DNA of 51,005 bases, taken from positions 1 to 51,005 of the forward strand of contig NZ_DFQS01000053.1 of assembly GCF_002377905.1 (NCBI RefSeq). The letters run 5' to 3'. Shown in pieces: positions 18,916 through 26,891 of this stretch. Every line of letters begins with the position of its first letter. Within the stretch, counting starts at the first letter, position 1. Under the pieces are notes generated by a model, which was given only the letters and a program-made list of their open reading frames with translations, searched no databases and was not told the origin of the DNA. The stretch comes from Psychrobacter sp. UBA3483 (lineage in GTDB: Bacteria; Pseudomonadota; Gammaproteobacteria; Pseudomonadales; Moraxellaceae). Both the position numbers and the translations under genes were made by a program.

Positions 18916-20175
18916 TTATAAACGTATTAGGGTTCCTCGTTTCACGTGAAACAAATTAGGTTCTGACCAATACTCATGCACCAAAGGTAAAATATCGTCG
19001 GTTAAACTGGTCATAAATACCTGACATGGTAGCTGCGCCAAAGTCGACAACAGAATATCTATCGCCCTAGCATCAAGTTCAGCGGTAATATCGTCTAGTA
19101 GCACTACTGGCGTAGCTCGCGCTTTGTTATGGTCAATTGGCAAAATAACACTGCTATTATCTTGCTCTATCGTATGGGTAGAAGTGTTTTCATTAAGCAA
19201 TAACGGTAATTGTGATAAGCGTAGAGCGGTAATTAACAGTTTTTTCTCGCCGCGAGAGAGAACATTAGCAGCCTGTTCTTTTATAGTCGGTAGTTTGGCC
19301 GCAGTGTCTGCTTTTTCTATGGTTTTTGATACTGCTCTCGCACTGCTGTCTGCCTCGTTGTTAGCAAGCTCTGATAAATCACTAGAGCGCCAATGCACAT
19401 GAATATCGGCGCGGTGATTACCTATCCGCGTATAACCTAGCTGCAAATCCTGCTCCAAACGCTCGTTAAGCTGGATATCTAGCGGGATATTGGTGTCGTA
19501 GCCGGCGTTATAGCTTAAACTTAGTTGCTCAGCGTAGGTAGGCAATAACTGCGTGATACTCTTCGCAAAGTAAGGCTGCCAATCGCTAAAGACTCGCTCA
19601 CGATAATGATGAATAAGAGCCGCATGACTAGCAAGCCCTTTGTCCCATGATTTTAACTCAGTAAGCTGCACTGGCGTTAAGTGACGGCTCTTTTTTAGCA
19701 AACTATTGCGCTGTTTTAACAAACGCTGATAAGCGACCCATTGTGGATGAAAGCCCTGTTTCATGTGAAACACTAGCCAATCTAATAACTGTCTGCGGCT
19801 GGCACTGCCCTGCTCTAACATATCCATCGATGACGGATCTATCAGTAATGTGGGTAGCTGCTCGGTTAAGATGCTTTGGTTATAAACCGTGGTTTGGTTC
19901 AGCCGTAGAACCGTCGTCGCATCTGCTTGCTTTTGAATAGCTAAAGTGCTGCTATCATTGAGTCTGGCGTGAACAATTGCCGCATATTGATGGTGCTGAA
20001 TATAGCGTTTAGGCTGATGATGGCGGAAGCTTTTACCTCTTGAAAGCAAGAATATCGCTTCAAGTAATGAGGTTTTGCCACTGCCATTTGCACCGATAAT
20101 AACGTTGCAAGCAGCAGTGTTTAAACTGATCTGGGTCAGATTACGCAGGTGTGAGATATGTAGACGTTCAATCAT
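18916..20175 (-). CDS. recF: DNA replication and repair protein RecF
   Basis: An SMC-like ABC ATPase that loads RecA at gaps with RecO and RecR. The N-terminus MIERLHISHLRNL and Walker A GANGSGKTSLLEA (from about residue 28) are typical. The signature-type LSRGEKKLL and Walker B VVLLDDITAELD follow. At 419 aa it is longer than E. coli RecF (357), mainly from a low-complexity Ser/Ala/Glu insertion around residues 270-310. Two parS-like palindromes lie inside the gene, and the last one encodes part of the extreme C-terminus (FHVKR). It is transcribed from the dnaN side, 72 bases after dnaN. Confidence 0.95.
   Translation of the reverse strand: MIERLHISHLRNLTQISLNTAACNVIIGANGSGKTSLLEAIFLLSRGKSFRHHQPKRYIQHHQYAAIVHARLNDSSTLAIQKQADATTVLRLNQTTVYNQSILTEQLPTLLIDPSSMDMLEQGSASRRQLLDWLVFHMKQGFHPQWVAYQRLLKQRNSLLKKSRHLTPVQLTELKSWDKGLASHAALIHHYRERVFSDWQPYFAKSITQLLPTYAEQLSLSYNAGYDTNIPLDIQLNERLEQDLQLGYTRIGNHRADIHVHWRSSDLSELANNEADSSARAVSKTIEKADTAAKLPTIKEQAANVLSRGEKKLLITALRLSQLPLLLNENTSTHTIEQDNSSVILPIDHNKARATPVVLLDDITAELDARAIDILLSTLAQLPCQVFMTSLTDDILPLVHEYWSEPNLFHVKRGTLIRL
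18938..18953. promoter_or_regulatory. parS site inside recF 3' end
   Basis: CGTTTCACGTGAAACA carries the exact 14-bp core GTTTCACGTGAAAC. It falls in codons for FHVKR close to the recF stop, about 4.4 kb from oriC. Confidence 0.85.
19757..19772. promoter_or_regulatory. parS-like site inside recF
   Basis: TGTTTCATGTGAAACA differs from consensus parS by one central base (CATG for CACG). On the coding strand it reads through VFHMKQ. Confidence 0.6.
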
Positions 20176-20247
20176 AATGGTGACAGCCGCCTATATTACG
20201 CTCATTTTCTAGCAAGCAAAAGTTTGTTATTCTATAAGGTGGCCAAA

Positions 20248-21423
20248 TTATATACGCATGGGCATAATAACATACTGATGGAAGTCATCATTGAGCTGAT
20301 TGACCAGTACCGAAGCATTGGATTGGCTCATATGCATTTGCAAATCACCTTGAATCACGCCCAAGACGTCTTGTAGATACGCCGCATTAAATGACAGCTC
20401 CATCGGCTCACCTTGATACTTTGCTTGTATCATCTCGACTGCCTCGTCTTGCTCAGCATTATTAGCACGAACTTCTACCATGCCATCACTGGCAAAATTA
20501 AACACCACACCGCGAGATTTCTCATTACTTAAAATTGCCACACGGCGCAGCACATCAGTCATTTTTTCTTGGTTAAATAGTGCCAATTTATCCGTATTGC
20601 TTGGCATGACGCGGCGATAATCAGGGAATTTACCATCGATAAGACGCGCGGTAAAGGTCACCATTAAATCATCACTCACCTGCCCTGTACTATCCACATC
20701 ACCAAAGGGTAAGCTTACTTGTAAGAATTCACGGCCAAAGCTCAATGTCACAGCATTATCTTTATCGCCCAGCATCTTACCCAGCTCAGAAGCCAAACGC
20801 TCAAGCTCAATCACCGCTTTACGCGGCAAAATCGCTTGCATATTTAAGTCGCTACTGACATCAATGACACTACGCGCTAACGCCAATCTATGGCCGTCAG
20901 TCGCAACCGTAGTCAGTTGCTGCTGTGATACATCAAATAGCATACCAGTCAAATAGTAACGAACATCTTGGATAGCCATTGCAAATTGGGTTTTATGAAT
21001 TAAGTCGGTCAAACGACTACGACTGATGGTCAAAGGTGTGATATTTTCAGGATTACCAAGACTTGGATAGTCCTCGCTAGGTAATGTACCTAAAGTAAAA
21101 CGACTTTTACCACTGGTCAATAGACAGCGCTCATTTTCTTGAGTGGTCAGATTGACCTGCGCTTGCGTGGGCAATGATTTACAGATATCTCTGAGCTTTG
21201 TGGCAGGTAATGTGGTTGTACCTGCTTCGATACAAGCACCAGCAGGCAATTTTAACGTCGATGTCAGCTCTACTTCTAAATCAGAGGCGGTTAAAATCAG
21301 CGCCGCCTCCGACAATTGCAGCTTAATATTGCCCAAGATAACCATATTGTGGCGCTTATCAGCAGCCTTGGCAATCAAGTTAATGGCTTTTAGTAACGAC
21401 TCTCGATTAATCGATAATTGCAT
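20248..21423 (-). CDS. dnaN: DNA polymerase III sliding clamp (beta subunit)
   Basis: The ring-shaped processivity clamp, 391 aa, made of three repeated clamp domains and acting as a dimer around DNA. Visible family marks are the N-terminal MQLSINRESLLKAINLI, the mid-protein TDGHRLA segment, and a C-terminal end HQYVIMPMRI that forms part of the partner-binding pocket. Its length is close to that of gamma-proteobacterial clamps (366-385). It lies between dnaA (190 bases upstream) and recF (72 bases downstream), the classical dnaA-dnaN-recF arrangement. Confidence 0.97.
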   Translation of the reverse strand: MQLSINRESLLKAINLIAKAADKRHNMVILGNIKLQLSEAALILTASDLEVELTSTLKLPAGACIEAGTTTLPATKLRDICKSLPTQAQVNLTTQENERCLLTSGKSRFTLGTLPSEDYPSLGNPENITPLTISRSRLTDLIHKTQFAMAIQDVRYYLTGMLFDVSQQQLTTVATDGHRLALARSVIDVSSDLNMQAILPRKAVIELERLASELGKMLGDKDNAVTLSFGREFLQVSLPFGDVDSTGQVSDDLMVTFTARLIDGKFPDYRRVMPSNTDKLALFNQEKMTDVLRRVAILSNEKSRGVVFNFASDGMVEVRANNAEQDEAVEMIQAKYQGEPMELSFNAAYLQDVLGVIQGDLQMHMSQSNASVLVNQLNDDFHQYVIMPMRI

Positions 21424-21613
21424 GCTTAGTTACTCTTGTTTATTAGTTACTCTTATTAAAAGAATTTTTATACGTTTTTAAATCATAGGGTTTTAAAATA
21501 ATGGCTTAATAATACCTTGTCTACTGATGATAATCCATACAGCTTCTGTCCGCTAATCATTAAAATATTATAAACCATATCGGCTCGTGACAACATTGTG
21601 ACGCCATAAGCTT

Positions 21614-23059
21614 CTAACCCGCTTGCAACATCAAGGCAAGCGTTTTGTAATCCTTATTAAACGCGGGGTCAGCGGCGCGTAGCTCATTGACCTTATCACA
21701 AGCATGCATCACTGTCGTGTGGTCGCGTCCACCAAATGACTGACCAATTTCAGGAAAGCTATCACTGGTTAATTCGCGTGATAAGGCCATCGCTATTTGT
21801 CGTGGTCTAGCAATGCTGCGCGTACGTTTACGACCCATGATATCTTTTACGCTTACATCGTAGTATTCGGCGACCACTTTACGAATATTATCCATATTTA
21901 CCGCTTGCACGCGCATGGCAACGATGTCTTTTAGGGCGTATTGCACCATCTCAAGTGTAATGGGCGCTCCCGTCAAGTTGGCATTGGCAAACACTTGGTT
22001 TAATGCACCTTCTAATCGCCTAACATTAGAAACCACGTTTTGAGCGATGAATAGGGCACACTCTTTAGGCAGGCTCATGCCATACGATGCCGCTTTTCTT
22101 TGTAAAATTTGTACTCGTGTATCAATTTCAGGTGGATCTACTGCAACCGTCAAACCCCAAGAAAAGCGCGACCTGAAACGCTCGTCAAACTCAGTCATTT
22201 GTGATGGATGCCGATCTGATGCCAAAATCAGTTGCTTATCACCGCTGGTAAAATCTGCAAATAAGGTCAAAAACTCATTGCTACTTTTTGTTTTGCCAGC
22301 TAATACATGAATATCATCTACAATTAATAAATCTACTTTTTTTATTTTCTTTTTAAAATCTTCTATTTTATTATTTCTTAATGAGTAAACTAATTGATTA
22401 ATAAATTTTTCGGAAGTGAAATAATAGAAACTTAGATTATTTTTTAAATAGCGATGCGCTACAGAATGCATTAAATGCGTTTTTCCCAAACCCGAAGGTC
22501 CGTATATAAATAAAGGATTGTGACGATTTTTTGATTGGCGTTTTCCAAGCTCGTAACAGGCCTTATAAGCTAAGTTATTAGACTTACCAGTGACAAAGGT
22601 TTCAAAGGTGAAGTCAGGATTCAAATAGCTTAATGATTTGGCATCGGCAGTCTCAATCAGTTCTGCATGACGCATATTGGCATCGATATCCGCTCTAGCA
22701 ATATCATTATGCGTGCTTTGAAAATGGTAATCAGTAGGGGTAGGGGAGGGCTGGTCTTCTTCAAACAATGAGCCTGACTGCGACTGACTACTATCAACCA
22801 TCTCACGGCCAGCATTATCAACACGTACAATAACGGCTTCAATACTACCTTGGCTATGTTTAGCAACTAACTGCTTGATGTCGTGTAAGTGATTCTTTTT
22901 GATATAGGTTACAAAGTAATCATTAGGAGCAAGAATAATCAAGCTACTGGCTTCTTGGTGTGCAGATAACGGTCTCAACCACATCGTAAAGACATTATCT
23001 TTAACATGATAACGTAAGTCGTTTAGGCATTTATCCCAAATAGTTGCTGTATCAATCAT
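21614..23059 (-). CDS. dnaA: Chromosomal replication initiator DnaA
   Basis: An AAA+ initiator that binds DnaA boxes in oriC and melts the origin. Domain I is the N-terminal ~85 residues; domain II is a polar linker. The AAA+ domain shows Walker A GPSGLGKTHL and Walker B LLIVDDIHVL. The C-terminal domain IV carries the DNA-binding signature GGRDHTTVMHACDKV. An in-frame ATG at 23077 would add six residues (MGLVFF), but homologues begin at the MIDTATIWDKCL equivalent, so I use 23059. Neither start has a strong ribosome binding site at ideal spacing. It is transcribed away from oriC, directly upstream of which lie the DnaA boxes at 23231 onward, allowing autoregulation. Confidence 0.96.
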   Translation of the reverse strand: MIDTATIWDKCLNDLRYHVKDNVFTMWLRPLSAHQEASSLIILAPNDYFVTYIKKNHLHDIKQLVAKHSQGSIEAVIVRVDNAGREMVDSSQSQSGSLFEEDQPSPTPTDYHFQSTHNDIARADIDANMRHAELIETADAKSLSYLNPDFTFETFVTGKSNNLAYKACYELGKRQSKNRHNPLFIYGPSGLGKTHLMHSVAHRYLKNNLSFYYFTSEKFINQLVYSLRNNKIEDFKKKIKKVDLLIVDDIHVLAGKTKSSNEFLTLFADFTSGDKQLILASDRHPSQMTEFDERFRSRFSWGLTVAVDPPEIDTRVQILQRKAASYGMSLPKECALFIAQNVVSNVRRLEGALNQVFANANLTGAPITLEMVQYALKDIVAMRVQAVNMDNIRKVVAEYYDVSVKDIMGRKRTRSIARPRQIAMALSRELTSDSFPEIGQSFGGRDHTTVMHACDKVNELRAADPAFNKDYKTLALMLQAG

Positions 23060-23077
23060 GAAAAATACTAACCCCAT

Positions 23078-23634
23078 AGTCCAAGGTAATCGGTCAAAAG
23101 AACGTCATTTTTATAGTGTAAATCTATCAGCTTTAAGCACCAGAAAGCCTCTTTTCTTAACAAAGATACCTGATGGTCACATGACTCAAAATCATACATC
23201 TAGTAGGGCGCTAATCTAACACAAACAGCCTGTGGATAACACCTTGTTTTTTGTGGATAAGACTGTGGATAGTTTTGTGGATAAGTATATATCATGAGTT
23301 ATCCATATTCCACCCACAGGTTATCCACAGGCTTACCCATAGCCTATCATTTTGATAATAAAGTAAAAAATTAAGTTAACCACAGATAATATGGTCCCCA
23401 ATAACAACAATACTTATATATATTAATAGTTAATTATTATAGAGTTCGACACAGACTGTGGATAAGTTCCAAAAATTGATTATCAAAATAGTTTTTCTAA
23501 GAAGATAATTTGGGTCTACTAATATGAGTTTATTTAACTAAATCTCTTAGCTGCAAAACTCTCATTACGGATAAATATAAGAAAACTCACTCTGCTGTAA
23601 AATCATCTGTATGAAAACAGAGTAAATTAGTTCG
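23078..23634. other. oriC: Chromosomal replication origin oriC
   Basis: This is the dnaA-rpmH intergenic region. Exact DnaA boxes (TTATCCACA or complement) are at 23231-23239, 23252-23260, 23276-23284, 23321-23329 and 23457-23465. Near matches are at 23264-23272 (TGTGGATAG), 23299-23307 (TTATCCATA) and about 23375-23383 (TTAACCACA). AT-rich stretches at 23351-23380 and 23411-23445 are candidates for the unwinding element. Gene direction diverges here on both sides, which also marks an origin. Confidence 0.93.
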
Positions 23635-23663
23635 TTGACCAAAATACTATGCAGTGGTATAAT
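23635..23663 (+). promoter_or_regulatory. Sigma-70 promoter of rpmH
   Basis: The -35 TTGACC (23635-23640), a 17-base spacer and a perfect -10 TATAAT (23658-23663) lie 45 bases before the rpmH ATG. Confidence 0.85.
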
Positions 23664-23707
23664 CCTCCGCTATTACGAATTTAGTCCATTATTTTGATAG
23701 GTGAGTT

Positions 23708-23842
23708 ATGAAACGTACATTCCAACCAAGCGTGATCAAGCGTAAACGTACTCACGGTTTCCGTGCACGTATGGCAACCAAAAAAGGCCGCCAAGTCTTA
23801 GCTCGTCGCCGCGCTAAAGGACGTCATCGCCTAACTGTATAA
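23708..23842 (+). CDS. rpmH: 50S ribosomal protein L34
   Basis: A 44-aa, very basic large-subunit protein beginning MKRTFQPSVIKRKRTHGFRA and ending in an Arg/Lys-rich tail (RRRAKGRHRLTV). It matches bacterial L34 over the full length. It has an AGGTGA ribosome binding site and a strong sigma-70 promoter. It is first of the rpmH-rnpA-yidD-yidC-mnmE cluster next to oriC. A terminator-like hairpin about 110 bases downstream would cut rnpA expression relative to rpmH. Confidence 0.98.
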   Translation: MKRTFQPSVIKRKRTHGFRARMATKKGRQVLARRRAKGRHRLTV

Positions 23843-23947
23843 TTAATCAGTAGATTGCGATAAGCATGGCCGGTAGTGCTTGTTGTGTTTCTATTATTTT
23901 ATAGATTGCGATCGTCAATCATCACAACTGTCACTCAGCCATATATT

Positions 23948-23975
23948 AAAAGCGCCCACATCGGCGCTTTTTTTG
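23948..23975 (+). terminator. Terminator/attenuator between rpmH and rnpA
   Basis: The stem AAAGCGCC pairs with GGCGCTTT around a CACATC loop, and the following T run makes it Rho-independent. It probably reduces readthrough from the strong rpmH promoter into rnpA. Confidence 0.85.
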
Positions 23976-24047
23976 TCTCTATACTTTGTTATTCTTTCTG
24001 CGCTATTATCTCTGCTAGTGTTACTAGCTCTTATATTAGGTTGTATT

Positions 24048-24419
24048 ATGTCCAATACCGTTTCAGCGCCCCATAATGCTCGCTTTACCAAAGCGCAGCG
24101 CCTACTCACGCCTTCGTCCTTTCGCGAGGTATTTGACGCACCTGAGCGTAAGCTGCATCAGGGTCATTTAATGGCGTTTGTACGTAGTAATCATTGTGAA
24201 CAGCCTCGAGTCGGTATGGCCATTACCAAACGTAAAGTACCGACTGCTGTCGCACGAAATTTAATTAAACGCCATGTTCGTGAACAATTTCGTATAAAGG
24301 CAAGTTACTTAGAAAACAAAGATATTGTTTTTATTGTTAAAAAATCTATGAAAGAATTAAACAATAAAGAGATAATCAATGAGATTAATAATATTTTTAA
24401 AAAAATAGAAAAAGAATAA
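24048..24419 (+). CDS. rnpA: Ribonuclease P protein component
   Basis: The protein subunit of RNase P; it helps the RNA subunit process tRNA 5' ends. The RnpA signature is clear: FTKAQRLLTPSSFREVF, RVGMAITKRKVPTAVARNLIKRHVREQFR. I start at ATG 24048 (123 aa), which has AGG upstream and matches the family length. An in-frame ATG at 23880 would add 56 hydrophobic residues encoded across the rpmH terminator and is not credible. The C-terminal 30 residues are encoded by unusually AT-rich, Lys/Asn/Ile-heavy codons. It is coupled to yidD, with one base between stop and start. Confidence 0.95.
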   Translation: MSNTVSAPHNARFTKAQRLLTPSSFREVFDAPERKLHQGHLMAFVRSNHCEQPRVGMAITKRKVPTAVARNLIKRHVREQFRIKASYLENKDIVFIVKKSMKELNNKEIINEINNIFKKIEKE

Positions 24420-24420
24420 A

Positions 24421-24795
24421 ATGAATTATTTATTAAAAAAAATAAATAATTTTTTTTATAAGTTATTTTATTATTTCATTGTTTTTTATCAAAAAGTAAT
24501 CAGTCCTATTTTACCTGCGCGTTGTCGTTATTATCCAACTTGCTCAAATTACGGTAAACAGGCTTTAGCGTGGCATGGGCTTTGGACGGGTAGTTGGCTA
24601 TTATTAAAACGTATTAGTAGCTGTCATCCGTTAGGCGGACATGGCATCGATTTTGTGCCACTACCTTTGTCTTCTTATCATTATCAATATATATCGCCTA
24701 CGACACCAGTTCATGGCAAAGCGCAAAGCTGGTATGTTTATAAAGATACTAAGAGCTATGTGGCTCGCCTAAATCATCTAATGAAGTCGATATAA
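24421..24795 (+). CDS. yidD: Membrane protein insertion efficiency factor YidD
   Basis: A small membrane-associated protein thought to assist YidC. The family core CRYYPTCSNYGKQAL (cysteines near 35 and 41) and RISSCHPLGGHGIDFVP are intact. An N-terminal amphipathic or hydrophobic helix precedes them. At 124 aa it is longer than E. coli YidD (85) because of a C-terminal tail after the core. The N-terminal codons are extremely AT-rich, like the end of rnpA. It starts one base after rnpA, implying translational coupling. Confidence 0.94.
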   Translation: MNYLLKKINNFFYKLFYYFIVFYQKVISPILPARCRYYPTCSNYGKQALAWHGLWTGSWLLLKRISSCHPLGGHGIDFVPLPLSSYHYQYISPTTPVHGKAQSWYVYKDTKSYVARLNHLMKSI

Positions 24796-24801
24796 ACTTT
24801 A

Positions 24802-24854
24802 TTATCCACTAAGCACTTGTGGATATCTTTCAAGTTACCCACAAGTTATCCACA
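24802..24854. promoter_or_regulatory. DnaA-box cluster between yidD and yidC
   Basis: Four boxes lie in 53 bases: TTATCCACT (24802-24810), TGTGGATAT (24818-24826), TTACCCACA (24835-24843) and the exact TTATCCACA (24846-24854). They lie about 1.4 kb from the main oriC cluster. Confidence 0.75.
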
Positions 24855-25009
24855 CGCTTGTATCATTTAGAGCGGTTTTTTAGTAAAATGATGAACATTT
24901 TATGTGATTGACTGCTGGTATGACTGCTAGGAAAGGGTTTTGATACTGTGTGGTGGTCATAACACATGCCTGATTTTTCATTCCCTAATTTTTAATCTAG
25001 GAAAGGTTT

Positions 25010-26692
25010 ATGCAAAAGATATTTCGGGTGATGATCATCATTGCGATGCTAATCACCGCTTATCTGCTGATTTTAGCATGGCGAGATGATTATGCCGATG
25101 CACCAGCTGTAGACGCGGTACCAGAAACGTCAACATCGGTAGGTGCTGATATTCCTGCTACCACTGGCGCAGCAGGTGACATTCCAGCACAAACGCTACC
25201 GGTTGATGCGGGCGCTGTTGCAGAGGCACCAGCGACCAATACTGGTCTAATCACGGTCACAACCGATCGCTATGACATTAAAATCAATCCAGAAGGCGGT
25301 GATATCGTTTATGCTGCGTTAAAGCAATATGACGCCACGCTCGATAGCGATAAACCTTTTGTGTTGTTGGAAAATAACAGCGGTCGCGTTTATGTAGCAC
25401 AGTCTGGCCTTATAGGTCCAAATGGTATTGATAATGCCGAAGGTCGCGCCAAATATAGTCACACTGCCAACAATTATGTGATGGAAAAAGGTCAGCAGAC
25501 CTTATCGGTGCCGCTAACCTATCAAAAAGATGGCGTGACGGTTACTAAGACCTTTACTTTCACCCAAGATAAATATCCGATTGATATCAGCTATCAAATC
25601 CAAAATGCTTCTACCAATGCTTGGCAAGGGCAGATGTTTGCGCAGTTAAAGCGTGACGATAGTAAAGACCCCGGTATGTCTGATAAAGGCGCGCTTAGTA
25701 TGGCGACTTATTTGGGCGGCGCTTGGGGCACACCTGAAGATCCTTATAATAAATTAAAATTCGGTAAATTTAACGATGGTGAGTTGACCACGACCAGTGA
25801 TGAAGGTTGGGTTGGCATCGTTCAGCATTACTTTGTTTCTGCTTGGACGCCTGAAAACTTTACGGGTAAGTTCTTTAGCCGCGAAACGGGCAATGACTAC
25901 TTTATTGGTTTTAACAGCCAACCTGTTAATGTAGCGCCAAACAAACAAATTACCTTAAAAGCAACCCTCTACGCTGGTCCAAAAGTACAGTCTGAGCTAA
26001 AAGAAGTGGCAGTAGGTCTGAATCAAACCGTCGATTATGGCTTGCTCTGGCCAATATCAAAAATATTATTTGCGATTTTGGATGGTATTCATAAAGTTAT
26101 CGGCAACTGGGGCTGGTCAATTATTCTGTTGACGCTGTTGGTTAAAATCGCCTTGATGTGGGTTTCTAATAAAAGCTACTACTCAATGGCGAAAATGCGT
26201 GCTATCGCCCCAAGACTTGCGGCATTAAAAGAAGAGCATGGCGACGATCGCATGAAAATGTCGCAAGAAATGATGGCAATTTATAAAGAAGAAAAAGTCA
26301 ATCCGATGGCGGGTTGTTTACCTATTCTGATGCAAATGCCGATTTTCTTAGCGCTGTACTGGGTATTGGTTGAAAGTGTTGAGCTGCGTCATGCGCCTTG
26401 GATCCTATGGATTCGCGATTTATCAGCAATGGATCCATGGTTCATTTTACCGCTCTTAATGGGTGCGTCGATGTTTATTCAGCAGCAACTAAACCCGCAG
26501 CCAGCTGATCCAATGCAAGCAAAAGTGATGAAGTTTTTACCCATTATCTTCACTGCGTTTATGCTGTTCTTCCCAGCAGGTCTGGTACTATACTGGACGG
26601 TGAACAACTTATTTAGTATGACCCAGCAGTACATCATCAACCGCAAGGTTGAAGAAGAACAAAAACGTCGTACCGTGAAAGTTCTGGATTAA
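25010..26692 (+). CDS. yidC: Membrane protein insertase YidC
   Basis: An inner-membrane insertase of the YidC/Oxa1/Alb3 family, 560 aa, working alone or with SecYEG. An N-terminal membrane helix (about residues 5-25) is followed by an Ala/Pro-rich linker. A large periplasmic domain spans about 75-340. The conserved five-helix region begins around LLWPISKILFAILD and contains GCLPILMQMPIFLALYWVL and FPAGLVLYWTVNN. An AGGAAAGG ribosome binding site sits 6 bases before ATG. It ends at a strong terminator, so mnmE has its own promoter or receives readthrough only. Confidence 0.97.
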   Translation: MQKIFRVMIIIAMLITAYLLILAWRDDYADAPAVDAVPETSTSVGADIPATTGAAGDIPAQTLPVDAGAVAEAPATNTGLITVTTDRYDIKINPEGGDIVYAALKQYDATLDSDKPFVLLENNSGRVYVAQSGLIGPNGIDNAEGRAKYSHTANNYVMEKGQQTLSVPLTYQKDGVTVTKTFTFTQDKYPIDISYQIQNASTNAWQGQMFAQLKRDDSKDPGMSDKGALSMATYLGGAWGTPEDPYNKLKFGKFNDGELTTTSDEGWVGIVQHYFVSAWTPENFTGKFFSRETGNDYFIGFNSQPVNVAPNKQITLKATLYAGPKVQSELKEVAVGLNQTVDYGLLWPISKILFAILDGIHKVIGNWGWSIILLTLLVKIALMWVSNKSYYSMAKMRAIAPRLAALKEEHGDDRMKMSQEMMAIYKEEKVNPMAGCLPILMQMPIFLALYWVLVESVELRHAPWILWIRDLSAMDPWFILPLLMGASMFIQQQLNPQPADPMQAKVMKFLPIIFTAFMLFFPAGLVLYWTVNNLFSMTQQYIINRKVEEEQKRRTVKVLD

Positions 26693-26708
26693 ATAAAGTT
26701 CAAGTCTA

Positions 26709-26739
26709 AAAAACCATCGCTACGGCGGTGGTTTTTTTA
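26709..26739 (+). terminator. Rho-independent terminator after yidC
   Basis: A 10-bp stem (26711-26720 with 26725-26734, one G-U pair) closes on a TACG tetraloop flanked by C and G. It is followed by seven Ts. C(UACG)G is an extra-stable RNA tetraloop. Confidence 0.92.
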
Positions 26740-26891
26740 TGTATCAAAGAGAAGACTTTTCTTGTGTTAATAAACCAGGAAAATAGCTATATAACCATAC
26801 TTTAGGATTTTAATAATCTACTCTTTGAAGTTTGCTTTGTCAGTGCCTGCTAAGCCGTCTATAATGGGGTTTTTGCTTATTGAGAGTGATT

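Noticed and set aside
23880..24047. In-frame N-terminal extension of rnpA (56 residues, hydrophobic)
   Set aside because: It runs through the rpmH terminator hairpin, has no family counterpart, and the ATG at 24048 has a ribosome binding site and gives the normal RnpA length.
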